Of a stretch of DNA of 7,057 bases, positions 1 to 5,446 are shown one piece after another. This DNA is from an uncultured Eubacteriales bacterium (GTDB lineage Bacteria > Bacillota > Clostridia > Oscillospirales > Acutalibacteraceae): assembly GCA_900320415.1 (NCBI GenBank), contig ONSE01000105.1:1-7057 (forward strand), written 5' to 3'. Positions within the stretch are counted from its first letter, which is position 1, and each line of letters starts with the position of its first letter. The translations under genes were made by a program, and so were the position numbers. The notes under the pieces are model-generated. The model did not search any database, was not told the DNA's origin, and saw only the letters and a program-made list of their open reading frames with translations.

Positions 1-21
1 AAAAAACCTATAGTCCGCGAT

Positions 22-462
22 TTAAAATATACCGGTTGAGCCGAAGCCGCCGGCGCCGCGGGTGGTGCCGCTGAGCTCGGTGACCTCCGTGACGTCGGGG
101 GTGAATACGGGCGCGATGACCATCTGGGCAATGCGCTCGTCAGGCTCGATGACGTAGGGGACGCCGGAGACGTTGCAGAGTCCGACGCAGATCTCGCCGC
201 GGTAGTCGCTGTCGATCACGCCGACGCCGTTGGCAAGGCAGATGCCGTGCTTCACGCCGAGTCCGCTGCGCGCGTAAAGAAATGCCGCGCAGCCGTTGTC
301 GGGCAGCTCGATCGCGATGCCTGTCGGTACGACCGCGAGCTGCTGCGGCGCGAGGGTGATGCTTTCTTCAATGCAGGCGTGCAGATCCATGCCTGCCGAG
401 CCGACGGTGGCTCTTTGGGGGAGCTTCGCGCCTTCTCTGAGCTTTCTGATTTTGAGTTCCAT
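22..462 (-). CDS. dut: dUTP diphosphatase (dUTPase), homotrimeric type
   Basis: Hydrolyses dUTP to dUMP and pyrophosphate in the cytosol, keeping uracil out of DNA and supplying dUMP for thymidylate synthesis. All five motifs of the trimeric family are present in order: AGMDLHA (residues 23-29), ARSGLG (64-69), GVIDSDYRGEI (81-91, catalytic Asp about 84 and the uracil-side Tyr87), RIAQMVI (110-116), and the glycine-rich C-terminal RGAGGFGSTG (135-144) that closes over the triphosphate. At 146 aa it has the normal family length and looks intact. The ATG at 462 is preceded by GAAGGAGAG at good spacing, which fixes the start. It lies 168 bases downstream of the U32 gene on the same strand and probably has its own promoter in that AT-rich gap. 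No terminator is visible in the 21 bases left of the stop codon. The function is very secure. Confidence 0.97.
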   Translation of the reverse strand: MELKIRKLREGAKLPQRATVGSAGMDLHACIEESITLAPQQLAVVPTGIAIELPDNGCAAFLYARSGLGVKHGICLANGVGVIDSDYRGEICVGLCNVSGVPYVIEPDERIAQMVIAPVFTPDVTEVTELSGTTRGAGGFGSTGIF

Positions 463-519
463 GATGACTCTCCTTCATATTTTTGCGGCGTCCTGCAAAT
501 TTTTGAAAAGGCATTTTTT

Positions 520-537
520 ATTTTTCTTCAGAAAAAT
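520..537. repeat. Short AT-rich inverted repeat upstream of dut
   Basis: ATTTTTCT-TC-AGAAAAAT is a perfect 8-bp inverted repeat with a 2-nt centre (7 bp with a 4-nt loop if folded as RNA). It overlaps the predicted dut transcription start. It could be an operator or a chance palindrome in AT-rich DNA. It is not followed by a clear T-run in either direction, so a terminator call is not justified. Confidence 0.3.
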
Positions 538-541
538 TATA
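536..541 (-). promoter_or_regulatory. Candidate -10 box of a dut promoter
   Basis: On the minus strand this reads TATAAT, a perfect -10 match. It would start a transcript near 529 with a ~67-nt leader before the dut start codon. There is no convincing -35 hexamer 16-18 bases upstream, only an A-rich run, so this is weak. The surrounding gap (463-630) is AT-rich and holds no gene. It also contains the short inverted repeat at 520-537, just downstream of the -10. Confidence 0.3.
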
Positions 542-630
542 AGCGCCGCGTCGGATATTTTTTATTTTCGAATGGGGAAAAATGTATTTTTCGATATCGG
601 CAAATTAAAAATCTTCACACTTTTCACATA

Positions 631-2691
631 TCATTCCACACCGCGGCGGTATAAACCGCGTGTGAAATCATCTTTCAACATCGAAAAGCGGTTGAAATCG
701 GTGGTTCTATCCACTTTTTCCACATAGTTTTCCACACTGAACCGCCAAATGTGGAAATCTGTGGAGAGAGATAATAATTCTCTGTCAGCAATATACAGCG
801 GCACGCAGTTGAGGATCTCCACACCTCCGCCCCCGCAGCGGAGGAAGAACTGCCGTCCTTTTCTGTCCTGCATTTTGCTTTGATTTTTGCAGGATTTGCA
901 GCTGATGCCCTCGCTTTTGTTCGGGCAGGTGCGGCAGAGCATGAGCGGCAGGTAGCCGTAGCGCAGGATCCCGCGCGGAATGTCGCCGCCGAGACGGTTG
1001 ATGCGCTCGAAGGTCAGCTCCATGCTGAGGGTGACGTCCCTGATGCCGTATTCCCGCGCCCAGAGCAGGTCGTAGGTGTTGACGAGGTTCAGCCCGAAGT
1101 CGCCGTGAAGAATAAAGCCCTGCTCCTTCGCGAGGGCGAGGGCGCCGAGGTTGCCGCAGAGGGCGTGCTCCACGCCGATCTCCTTTACGCGCGCAAGCTG
1201 CGCGGCGATCTGCTTTTCGCGCCCGAACATCGCGCGCGGGATCTCGACCCCGACGGGATATCCCTCGGCGCGCAGCCGCCCGATCTCGCGGATATCCGCG
1301 AACAGCGGCACAAAGGTCAGCTCGAGATTTTGAAAAGCCTTTCCGAGCCTTGTGCCCGTCACTCTCGCGCGGCCCCTCTGTCCGTCCGCGCGGTAGGGCG
1401 TGAAGGCAGGGAGGGAGATGCCGTTGATTCGGTAGCGGTGAACCTCCGCGCGCTCCCTGTCGAGCGCGGCAAGCGCCGCCCTTCTCAGGCGGTTGAGCGA
1501 GGAGAGGGGCAGGCTGAGGTTTTCGTCCGTTTGGATTTCGAGAGCTGTCACGCGGTAGGCGGTGCCGCCCGTTTTCAAAAGCTGGGCGCGGCACTTTTCT
1601 TCCCGGAGCGGTACCGAACGCGCCTCCTCACAGACGCCTTCGTCCGTGACGGAGACGGTGCGGACGCCGTCGCTGACGGTGAGCGCCGGCTGCTCTCCGA
1701 TACGCGCCGTGAAGGAAGCGGTCACGTCGATATTCTGCAGCTCGTCCTTATAGCGCGCGCGGAGGGCGGCGAACAGCTTCTCGTCCGCCGTGACAACGTC
1801 GCCCTTGGTACGCGTGCCGAACATCTCTTTTCCGATATTTCCCTGATAGTAGCCCTCCGTGAAGCCCGTGCGAGAGAACACGCCGCGCAGCAGACGCGCG
1901 GTCTCATCGGTGACAAAGCCGAGGTCGCGCTGCTCACGGCAGGCGGCGACCGCCGCCGCCACGTATTCCGGCCGCTTCATCCTTCCCTCGATTTTCGCGG
2001 ACGCGACGCCGAGCTCCTCCAGCTCGCGCAGCCGCGGTATCAGGCTGTTGTCCTTGAGGCTGAGGGCGTGGCCGCCGCGCCTTCCCCCCACGGAAAAGGG
2101 CAGGCGGCAGGTCTGGGCGCAGGCGCCGCGGTTGCCGCTCCGCGAGCCGAGCATCGCCGAAAAATAGCACTGCCCCGACACGCTCATGCAGAGCGCGCCG
2201 TGTACGAATACTTCCAGCTCGACGGGGATCTCCGCGCAGGCGCGGATCTCGTCCTTTGACATCTCGCGCGCGAGCACCACGCGCTTGAAGCCCATCTCAT
2301 ACAGCGCCCTCACGCCGGCGGGAGTGTGAATGCTCATCTGGGTCGAGGCGTGGAGCGGCAGGTCGGGCGCGATCTCCTTCGCGAGACGCGCCACTCCCAT
2401 GTTCTGCACGATCAGGGCGTCAACGTCCGCCTCCGCCGCGATGCGGACGGCGTCGGCGAGTTCTTGGAATTCGTCGTCAAACACGATGGTGTTGAGGGTG
2501 ACGTAGACCTTCACGCCGTGGATGTGGCAGTAGGCGACCGCTTGCTTCAGCTCGTTTTCATCAAAATTGTGCGCCGAGGAGCGCGCCGAGAACCGCTTCT
2601 CCCCGAGATAGACCGCGTCCGCGCCCGAGCGGACGGCGGCGGTCACGCTGTCCATGCCCCCCGCGGGGGCGAGTATCTCAATGCTTTCCAT
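631..2691 (-). CDS. Peptidase U32 family protein with collagenase-like (DUF3656-type) middle domain, RlhA-like
   Basis: 686 aa. The N-terminal U32 domain (about 1-245) starts with EILAPAGGMDS and carries the family signature around 158-196: E-x-FVHGALC then SGQC, NRGAC and QTCR. The four cysteines C168, C175, C191 and C195 correspond to the [4Fe-4S] ligands known in U32 tRNA/rRNA-hydroxylation enzymes, followed by EGRMKRPEYV (235-244). A middle region (~300-420) fits the DUF3656 domain of E. coli RlhA, and the C-terminal half (~440-686) resembles a second barrel. This layout matches RlhA, which hydroxylates 23S rRNA C2501, so RNA modification is more likely than proteolysis. Extra cysteines occur at C586/C589 and C598/C601. 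The start at 2691 (MESIEILAPAGG) was chosen over an in-frame ATG at 2784 because the 31 extra residues are an Arg-rich shadow of the upstream gene. It overlaps zapA by 14 bases, implying translational coupling. The last ~50 codons are unusually AT-rich. The exact substrate is not proven. Confidence 0.93.
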   Translation of the reverse strand: MESIEILAPAGGMDSVTAAVRSGADAVYLGEKRFSARSSAHNFDENELKQAVAYCHIHGVKVYVTLNTIVFDDEFQELADAVRIAAEADVDALIVQNMGVARLAKEIAPDLPLHASTQMSIHTPAGVRALYEMGFKRVVLAREMSKDEIRACAEIPVELEVFVHGALCMSVSGQCYFSAMLGSRSGNRGACAQTCRLPFSVGGRRGGHALSLKDNSLIPRLRELEELGVASAKIEGRMKRPEYVAAAVAACREQRDLGFVTDETARLLRGVFSRTGFTEGYYQGNIGKEMFGTRTKGDVVTADEKLFAALRARYKDELQNIDVTASFTARIGEQPALTVSDGVRTVSVTDEGVCEEARSVPLREEKCRAQLLKTGGTAYRVTALEIQTDENLSLPLSSLNRLRRAALAALDRERAEVHRYRINGISLPAFTPYRADGQRGRARVTGTRLGKAFQNLELTFVPLFADIREIGRLRAEGYPVGVEIPRAMFGREKQIAAQLARVKEIGVEHALCGNLGALALAKEQGFILHGDFGLNLVNTYDLLWAREYGIRDVTLSMELTFERINRLGGDIPRGILRYGYLPLMLCRTCPNKSEGISCKSCKNQSKMQDRKGRQFFLRCGGGGVEILNCVPLYIADRELLSLSTDFHIWRFSVENYVEKVDRTTDFNRFSMLKDDFTRGLYRRGVE
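716..736 (+). promoter_or_regulatory. Tandem DnaA-box-like sites in an AT-rich patch
   Basis: TTTTCCACA occurs twice in the same orientation, at 716-724 and 728-736. Both match the DnaA consensus TTWTNCACA exactly. One-mismatch versions lie at 620-628 (plus strand) and 750-758 (minus strand), with several two-mismatch sites at 611-640 and 760-768. They sit inside the 3' end of the U32 gene, next to AT-rich DNA. By eye, bases 481-780 are about 38% GC, while the neighbouring coding sequence is above 60%. They may bind DnaA for dut regulation, titration or replication initiation, or be a codon-level coincidence. No dnaA or dnaN gene is in the window. Confidence 0.35.
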
Positions 2692-3286
2692 GCTTTTTCT
2701 TCTTCTTGCCCTGCGGCTTCTTTGTCTGCGGCGCGGCGGGAGCCGCCGGCTCTTCCGCTGCCGGCTCCTCCTCCAGACCGTCAAAGAGCGAGCCCTGCTC
2801 CATCGGCACGTAGCCCATCAGCTTTTCGGCGCGGCGCTCCTGCACGGTCTTTTCAAACTGCTTTTCCGCGTCGTCCCTGCGCGGCTCAAACCTGCGCAGC
2901 CTCTCGTTCTCGCGGTTGAGAAGGCGCAGCTGCTCCTCCAGCGCGCGGATGCGCTGTGTCAGCCGCGTGTTCTCGTTGATCGCGTCGGTCAGACGGTCGC
3001 GGAATTCCATGCATTTCTTGTTCAGCTCGTTGGTGTGGTGTACGATCTGGTCCGCCTTTTCAATCAGCGCCCTGTTGCGGCGCTTTGCCTTCATGCTGTC
3101 GTCGCAGCAGTCGAGCGCTACCAGTATCGCGCAGTCGCGGACGTCGAGGTTCTTTCCCGAGCGCGAGGCGCGAAGAAGGCTGTCGGAAACGGTTTGGGCA
3201 ACCTCCCTGACATACGCCTCGTCGTCCTCGGTGACGACCACATAGCTTCTGCCGTCAATCTGCACACTGACACGTTTTTTCTCCAT
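2678..3286 (-). CDS. zapA: ZapA-like cell division protein with long C-terminal extension
   Basis: ZapA proteins bind FtsZ at midcell and help bundle its filaments. Residues 1-~85 show the family pattern: a short beta hairpin (RVSVQIDGRSYVV), then VREVAQTVSDSLLRA and CAILVALDCCDDSMKAKR helices. Residues ~85-145 are a charged coiled coil. ZapA usually ends near 85-110 residues, but this one is 202 aa. After the coiled coil come an acidic segment, an Ala/Pro-rich linker and a Lys-rich end (GKKKKKHGKH). The start at 3286 is preceded by AGAGGGAG at suitable spacing. An upstream in-frame extension to 3370 would run through the promoter and is rejected. It is first in an operon with the U32 gene, an arrangement common in Firmicutes. 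The Lys codons near its end also supply the purine-rich ribosome binding region for the U32 start. The family call is good. The role of the tail is unknown. Confidence 0.85.
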   Translation of the reverse strand: MEKKRVSVQIDGRSYVVVTEDDEAYVREVAQTVSDSLLRASRSGKNLDVRDCAILVALDCCDDSMKAKRRNRALIEKADQIVHHTNELNKKCMEFRDRLTDAINENTRLTQRIRALEEQLRLLNRENERLRRFEPRRDDAEKQFEKTVQERRAEKLMGYVPMEQGSLFDGLEEEPAAEEPAAPAAPQTKKPQGKKKKKHGKH

Positions 3287-3316
3287 ATGCTCACGCTCCC
3301 TCTTATTCTGCTTTTT

Positions 3317-3345
3317 ATGATAACATAAACGCGGCACGGTTGCAA
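3317..3345 (-). promoter_or_regulatory. Promoter of the zapA-U32 operon
   Basis: Reading the minus strand: TTGCAA (3345-3340), a 17-base spacer, then TATCAT (3322-3317), with a TGT just upstream forming an extended -10. Transcription would begin near 3310, giving a ~24-nt leader with the AGAGGGAG ribosome binding site. Confidence 0.7.
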
Positions 3346-3459
3346 GACCGCGCGGCAATCTGCGGGTCATTTTGGCGGTGTGTCCGCGGTTGTCACAAAT
3401 TTGGTGGAATCTTGTCGGAAAATTCAGTCCTATTTTTCGAATTTAGATAAAAAAATCTC

Positions 3460-3488
3460 TTGTATTGTTGGCGGAGATGGTGTATAAT
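3460..3488 (+). promoter_or_regulatory. Promoter of the small RNA
   Basis: TTGTAT (3460-3465), 17-base spacer, perfect TATAAT (3483-3488). A-rich DNA just upstream (3441-3455) could act as an UP element. No ORF with a ribosome binding site follows. A small-RNA unit ending at a terminator follows instead. Confidence 0.72.
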
Positions 3489-3494
3489 ACTGGT

Positions 3495-3656
3495 GAACTT
3501 TGGAACTGCCGAAATTCCTTTGTTCAAAAATCTGTAGCACCGTCGCGGAGAAATCACAAACAAAACCTAAATGACTTCTATAAGCAACCACGACGGCGCT
3601 GTTTTTGATATTAATCTTCATTGTGAAATCCGCGGAGTGTTTGGCCGCGGATTTTT
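3495..3656 (+). ncRNA. Candidate free-standing small RNA (~160 nt), family not recognised
   Basis: The unit is bounded by a strong promoter and an intrinsic terminator, and the next gene has a separate promoter beyond the terminator, so this is not simply a leader. Visible folds are as follows. First, a 5' hairpin pairs TGAAC (3494-3498) with GTTCA (3522-3526) and GGAA (3502-3505) with TTCC (3515-3518), with a symmetric UUU/UUU internal loop between them. Second, a long hairpin pairs AGCACCGTCG (3536-3545) with CGACGGCGCT (3591-3600) at one mismatch, and can be extended by TCAAAAA (3524-3530) with TTTTTGA (3602-3608), around a ~45-nt A-rich loop. Third comes the terminator stem. The lower part of the second hairpin competes with the first. 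It sits divergently beside zapA. In enterobacteria 6S RNA lies next to zapA, but this fold is not the single long 6S hairpin. It does not look like SRP RNA, tmRNA, a T-box or a common riboswitch. I cannot name it. Confidence 0.6.
3626..3656 (+). terminator. Rho-independent terminator of the small RNA
   Basis: A perfect 10-bp stem, AAATCCGCGG (3626-3635) with CCGCGGATTT (3645-3654), a 9-nt loop, and a T-run at 3652-3656. It separates the small RNA from the exonuclease promoter. Confidence 0.85.
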
Positions 3657-3683
3657 GCATATGGGGATCGGAGATATTTTTGC

Positions 3684-3712
3684 TTGACATCAAAACGATT
3701 TGGGGTTATGCT
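3684..3712 (+). promoter_or_regulatory. Promoter of the exonuclease gene
   Basis: Perfect -35 TTGACA (3684-3689), 17-base spacer, -10 TATGCT (3707-3712, 4 of 6). The predicted start near 3719 gives a ~44-nt leader with AAGAAGG (3749-3755) seven bases before the ATG at 3763. Confidence 0.65.
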
Positions 3713-3762
3713 GATAGAAAAGGATTGGAGCCTTGCGCAGCACGGGGCAAGAAGGTTATCGT

Positions 3763-4551
3763 ATGAAGTATTTTATTGATTTTGAAGCGTCTCAGTTCGC
3801 CGAGGAAATTATCTCGGTCGGCTGTGTGGACGAGGACGGCAGGAGCTTTTATTCGCTCGTCAGACCGCGCAAGCCCAGAAAGGTCACGGATTTTATTACA
3901 AAGCTCACGGGCATCACCCGTGAGGAAATACTGAACGCGCCCACCGCGGACGAGGTCTTTACCGCGTTCTTTGAGTGGCTGGGCAAGGAGGGCGTGCAGC
4001 AGTTCCTCTGCTACGGCGACTGCGACAGGCGTTTCGCCCAGAATACCATCGGCGGCGTGACGGACTTCCGCGCCCAGCTCGGGCTGAGCCTGATCATCGC
4101 CAATCTCACCGACTTCTCGGCGGATCTGCGCAAGCATTTCAAGATGAAGCGCTCGATCGGTCTGGTCAAGGCGCTGTCCTACTACCGCGGCGAGGAGGTC
4201 GTGCAGCGGCACAACTCGCTCGACGACGCGCGCTACCTGCGCGAGGTCTATGCTGCCTCGCTCGGCGAGGTGATCGACGTCTGTCCGTTCCCGGAGGAGA
4301 CGCCTCCCGCTCCGCCCGTCAGGCACACGGGCAAGCGCAGCGTCTGCGCCTCGAAGGAGGGCTTTGAAAAGACCTTCGCCACCTGCGGCAAGGCGGCTGA
4401 CTGGCTGGCGGAGACCCAGCTCAAGCACAGGCTGACCGTCAAGGAAAAGCAGAACATCAGCAACAAGATTTCGCTCGCCATCGAGAAGGAAAAGCCCTAC
4501 AGCGGCTTCCTCTGGACAAGAGGCGCCCCCGCCGGGCAAAATGCGTCATAA
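3763..4551 (+). CDS. DEDDh-family 3'-5' exonuclease with C-terminal NUMOD1-like extension
   Basis: 262 aa. The N-terminal ~165 residues form an RNase T / DnaQ-type exonuclease. Motif I is YFIDFEAS (metal ligands D6 and E8), motif II is around CYGDCDRR (D86), and motif III is HNSLDDARYL (H150 and D155, the H-x4-D of the DEDDh subclass). It should remove nucleotides from 3' ends of DNA or RNA using two metal ions. After a Pro-rich linker (~178-188), residues ~192-251 (SVCASKEGFEKTF, AADWLAETQL, ISNKISLAIEKEKPYSGFLW) resemble the small helix-turn-helix modules called NUMOD1/IENR1, which bind DNA in homing nucleases. That match is by eye and tentative. The start at 3763 was preferred to a TTG at 3733, because the ribosome binding site AAGAAGG precedes the ATG and the family core begins there. 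It is monocistronic, with its own promoter and terminator. The cellular substrate is unknown. Confidence 0.87.
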   Translation: MKYFIDFEASQFAEEIISVGCVDEDGRSFYSLVRPRKPRKVTDFITKLTGITREEILNAPTADEVFTAFFEWLGKEGVQQFLCYGDCDRRFAQNTIGGVTDFRAQLGLSLIIANLTDFSADLRKHFKMKRSIGLVKALSYYRGEEVVQRHNSLDDARYLREVYAASLGEVIDVCPFPEETPPAPPVRHTGKRSVCASKEGFEKTFATCGKAADWLAETQLKHRLTVKEKQNISNKISLAIEKEKPYSGFLWTRGAPAGQNAS

Positions 4552-4558
4552 AAACATC

Positions 4559-4594
4559 AAACGGACAGGAATGCTCCTGTCCGTTTTCGTTTTG
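4559..4594 (+). terminator. Rho-independent terminator after the exonuclease gene
   Basis: A perfect 12-bp stem, AAACGGACAGGA (4559-4570) with TCCTGTCCGTTT (4575-4586), a 4-nt loop, then TTTTCGTTTT. It starts 8 bases after the stop codon. Read from the other strand it is followed by a T-rich stretch, so it may also stop transcription of the convergent membrane-protein gene. Confidence 0.92.
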
Positions 4595-4607
4595 CGGGAT
4601 TCATACA

Positions 4608-4667
4608 GGGAATCTCTAATAATTCAATATCGTGCTTATGCGCGGTAAGGAATTTTTAGAGGTTCCC
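4608..4667. mobile_element. 60-bp MITE-like element with 18-bp terminal inverted repeats
   Basis: The left end GGGAATCTCTAATAATTC (4608-4625) and right end GAATTTTTAGAGGTTCCC (4650-4667) are inverted copies with two differences, around a 24-bp centre that contains a small CTTA/TAAG hairpin. TACA lies directly outside both ends (4604-4607 and 4668-4671), which looks like a 4-bp target-site duplication. It has no coding capacity, so it would need a transposase from elsewhere. It lies between convergent genes, four bases from the stop codon of the membrane-protein gene. The alternative reading is a long hairpin acting as an mRNA 3' end, but no T-run follows it. Confidence 0.55.
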
Positions 4668-4674
4668 TACAGTA

Positions 4675-5319
4675 TTATTCGTCGTCGAGAAGGCGGCTGA
4701 CGCGCTCGTCAAGCTCCCTGTCCATTTCGTCGGTGTACTTGTCGTAGTCAAAATCGTCGTCGTCGTCCGTCTCGTAGCGCATCGGGCGCTGCGGCTTCCC
4801 GGAAGGTCTTGCCCTGCGCGATTTCTCTCGCGCGGCGCGCTGTACCGGCTTCGCGGGCTTGGCGGCAGGCTTCTGCTCCGCTTTCTCCCCGAGGCGCTCG
4901 CGCTCCTCCTCGTCATGGCGCTTCGCCTGTAAAAGCATCTCCTCCGCTTCCTGCTTCTCCTTCTTCTCGCGCTTGCGTCTCTCGTCACCGAAGGCGAGGT
5001 CGCCGAGATAGAGTCCGAAGATGCCCGCTACCAGATAGACAAACACCAGTACCAGGTTCTGGATCTGGGTGAAGCCGCCGTTGTAGATGAGCATGGAGGG
5101 AATAAAGGCGATCGGCGCGATCAGCGCGAAGAGAAAGTCGAGTCCCTGCTTGGCGCAGTAAGCCGCCGAGCAGGCAACCTGCGTCACCAGAAAGATAAAG
5201 TAGTAGGCGACGGTGGAGTAATCCCTGAGCGCGGGGATCAGAAAAATCAGCGGCACGAGAAGATAGACCGCGAAAATGATCAGCGCGTAGGGCAGATATT
5301 TCTTAATCATTCCGTTCAT
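4675..5319 (-). CDS. Membrane protein of unknown function: four TM helices plus charged cytosolic tail
   Basis: 214 aa, not assigned to a family. Four hydrophobic helices are visible at about 8-30, 35-56, 60-80 and 87-110. A long hydrophilic tail follows. Residues ~113-150 are Glu/Lys/Arg-rich, likely a coiled coil. Residues 150-180 are basic and rich in Ala, Pro and Lys. The end is strongly acidic (TDDDDDFDYDKY, then EMDRELDERVSRLLDDE). An even number of helices and the positive charge after helix 4 suggest both ends are cytosolic. The start at 5319 was chosen because AGGGAGAA lies just upstream. A 14-residue in-frame extension would reach the predicted transcription start and lacks that site. 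Its promoter diverges from that of mgtE and shares a mirrored 11-bp element with it, so a link to Mg2+ or membrane physiology is possible. That is inference only. Confidence 0.82.
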   Translation of the reverse strand: MNGMIKKYLPYALIIFAVYLLVPLIFLIPALRDYSTVAYYFIFLVTQVACSAAYCAKQGLDFLFALIAPIAFIPSMLIYNGGFTQIQNLVLVFVYLVAGIFGLYLGDLAFGDERRKREKKEKQEAEEMLLQAKRHDEEERERLGEKAEQKPAAKPAKPVQRAAREKSRRARPSGKPQRPMRYETDDDDDFDYDKYTDEMDRELDERVSRLLDDE

Positions 5320-5366
5320 ATTGTTCTCCCTGAAAAAGTTGTTTGATTTTGTGGCGTACACATACT

Positions 5367-5394
5367 ATTATACATATTATTTTCTAAAAATCAA
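5367..5394 (-). promoter_or_regulatory. Promoter of the membrane-protein gene
   Basis: Reading the minus strand: TTGATT (5394-5389), 16-base spacer, perfect TATAAT (5372-5367). Transcription would start near 5360, giving a ~40-nt leader. The 11-bp ATGTGTACGCC element (5363-5353) begins three bases after the -10. Confidence 0.68.
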
Positions 5395-5411
5395 GAACGA
5401 AGAAAAATTCG

Positions 5412-5440
5412 TTGACTTTACCGTGAAAAAGGGATAAAAT
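5412..5440 (+). promoter_or_regulatory. Promoter of mgtE
   Basis: TTGACT (5412-5417, 5 of 6), 17-base spacer, TAAAAT (5435-5440, 5 of 6). The predicted start near 5447 leaves a leader of ~180 nt before the mgtE start codon. Confidence 0.72.
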
Positions 5441-5446
5441 AAATGT

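Noticed and set aside
637..664. GC-rich hairpin at the end of the U32 gene, considered as a terminator
   Set aside because: The stem has a bulge and there is no T-run on either side. The symmetry is explained by the codons of the conserved TRGLYRRG ending.
880..2259. Long plus-strand ORF (459 codons) opposite the U32 gene
   Set aside because: It is a mirror of high-GC codon bias. It has no recognisable domain and no ribosome binding site, while the minus strand encodes an intact, well-conserved protein.
2692..2784. N-terminal extension of the U32 protein to an ATG at 2784
   Set aside because: The 31 extra residues are almost all Arg/Ser/Pro, read out of frame from the zapA tail. The family normally begins at EILAPAGG.
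3495..3656. 6S RNA, T-box or metabolite riboswitch identity for the small RNA
   Set aside because: It has no single long 6S-type hairpin, no T-box GGTGG/ACCGCG core and no recognised aptamer motif. The following gene has its own promoter past the terminator, which argues against a riboswitch.
3706..4539. 277-codon minus-strand ORF opposite the exonuclease gene
   Set aside because: The plus strand has all DEDDh motifs, a promoter, a ribosome binding site and a terminator. The opposite frame has no family features.
4755..4770. GTC/GAC trinucleotide run as a microsatellite
   Set aside because: It simply encodes the Asp run in the acidic tail of the membrane protein and is only a few units long.
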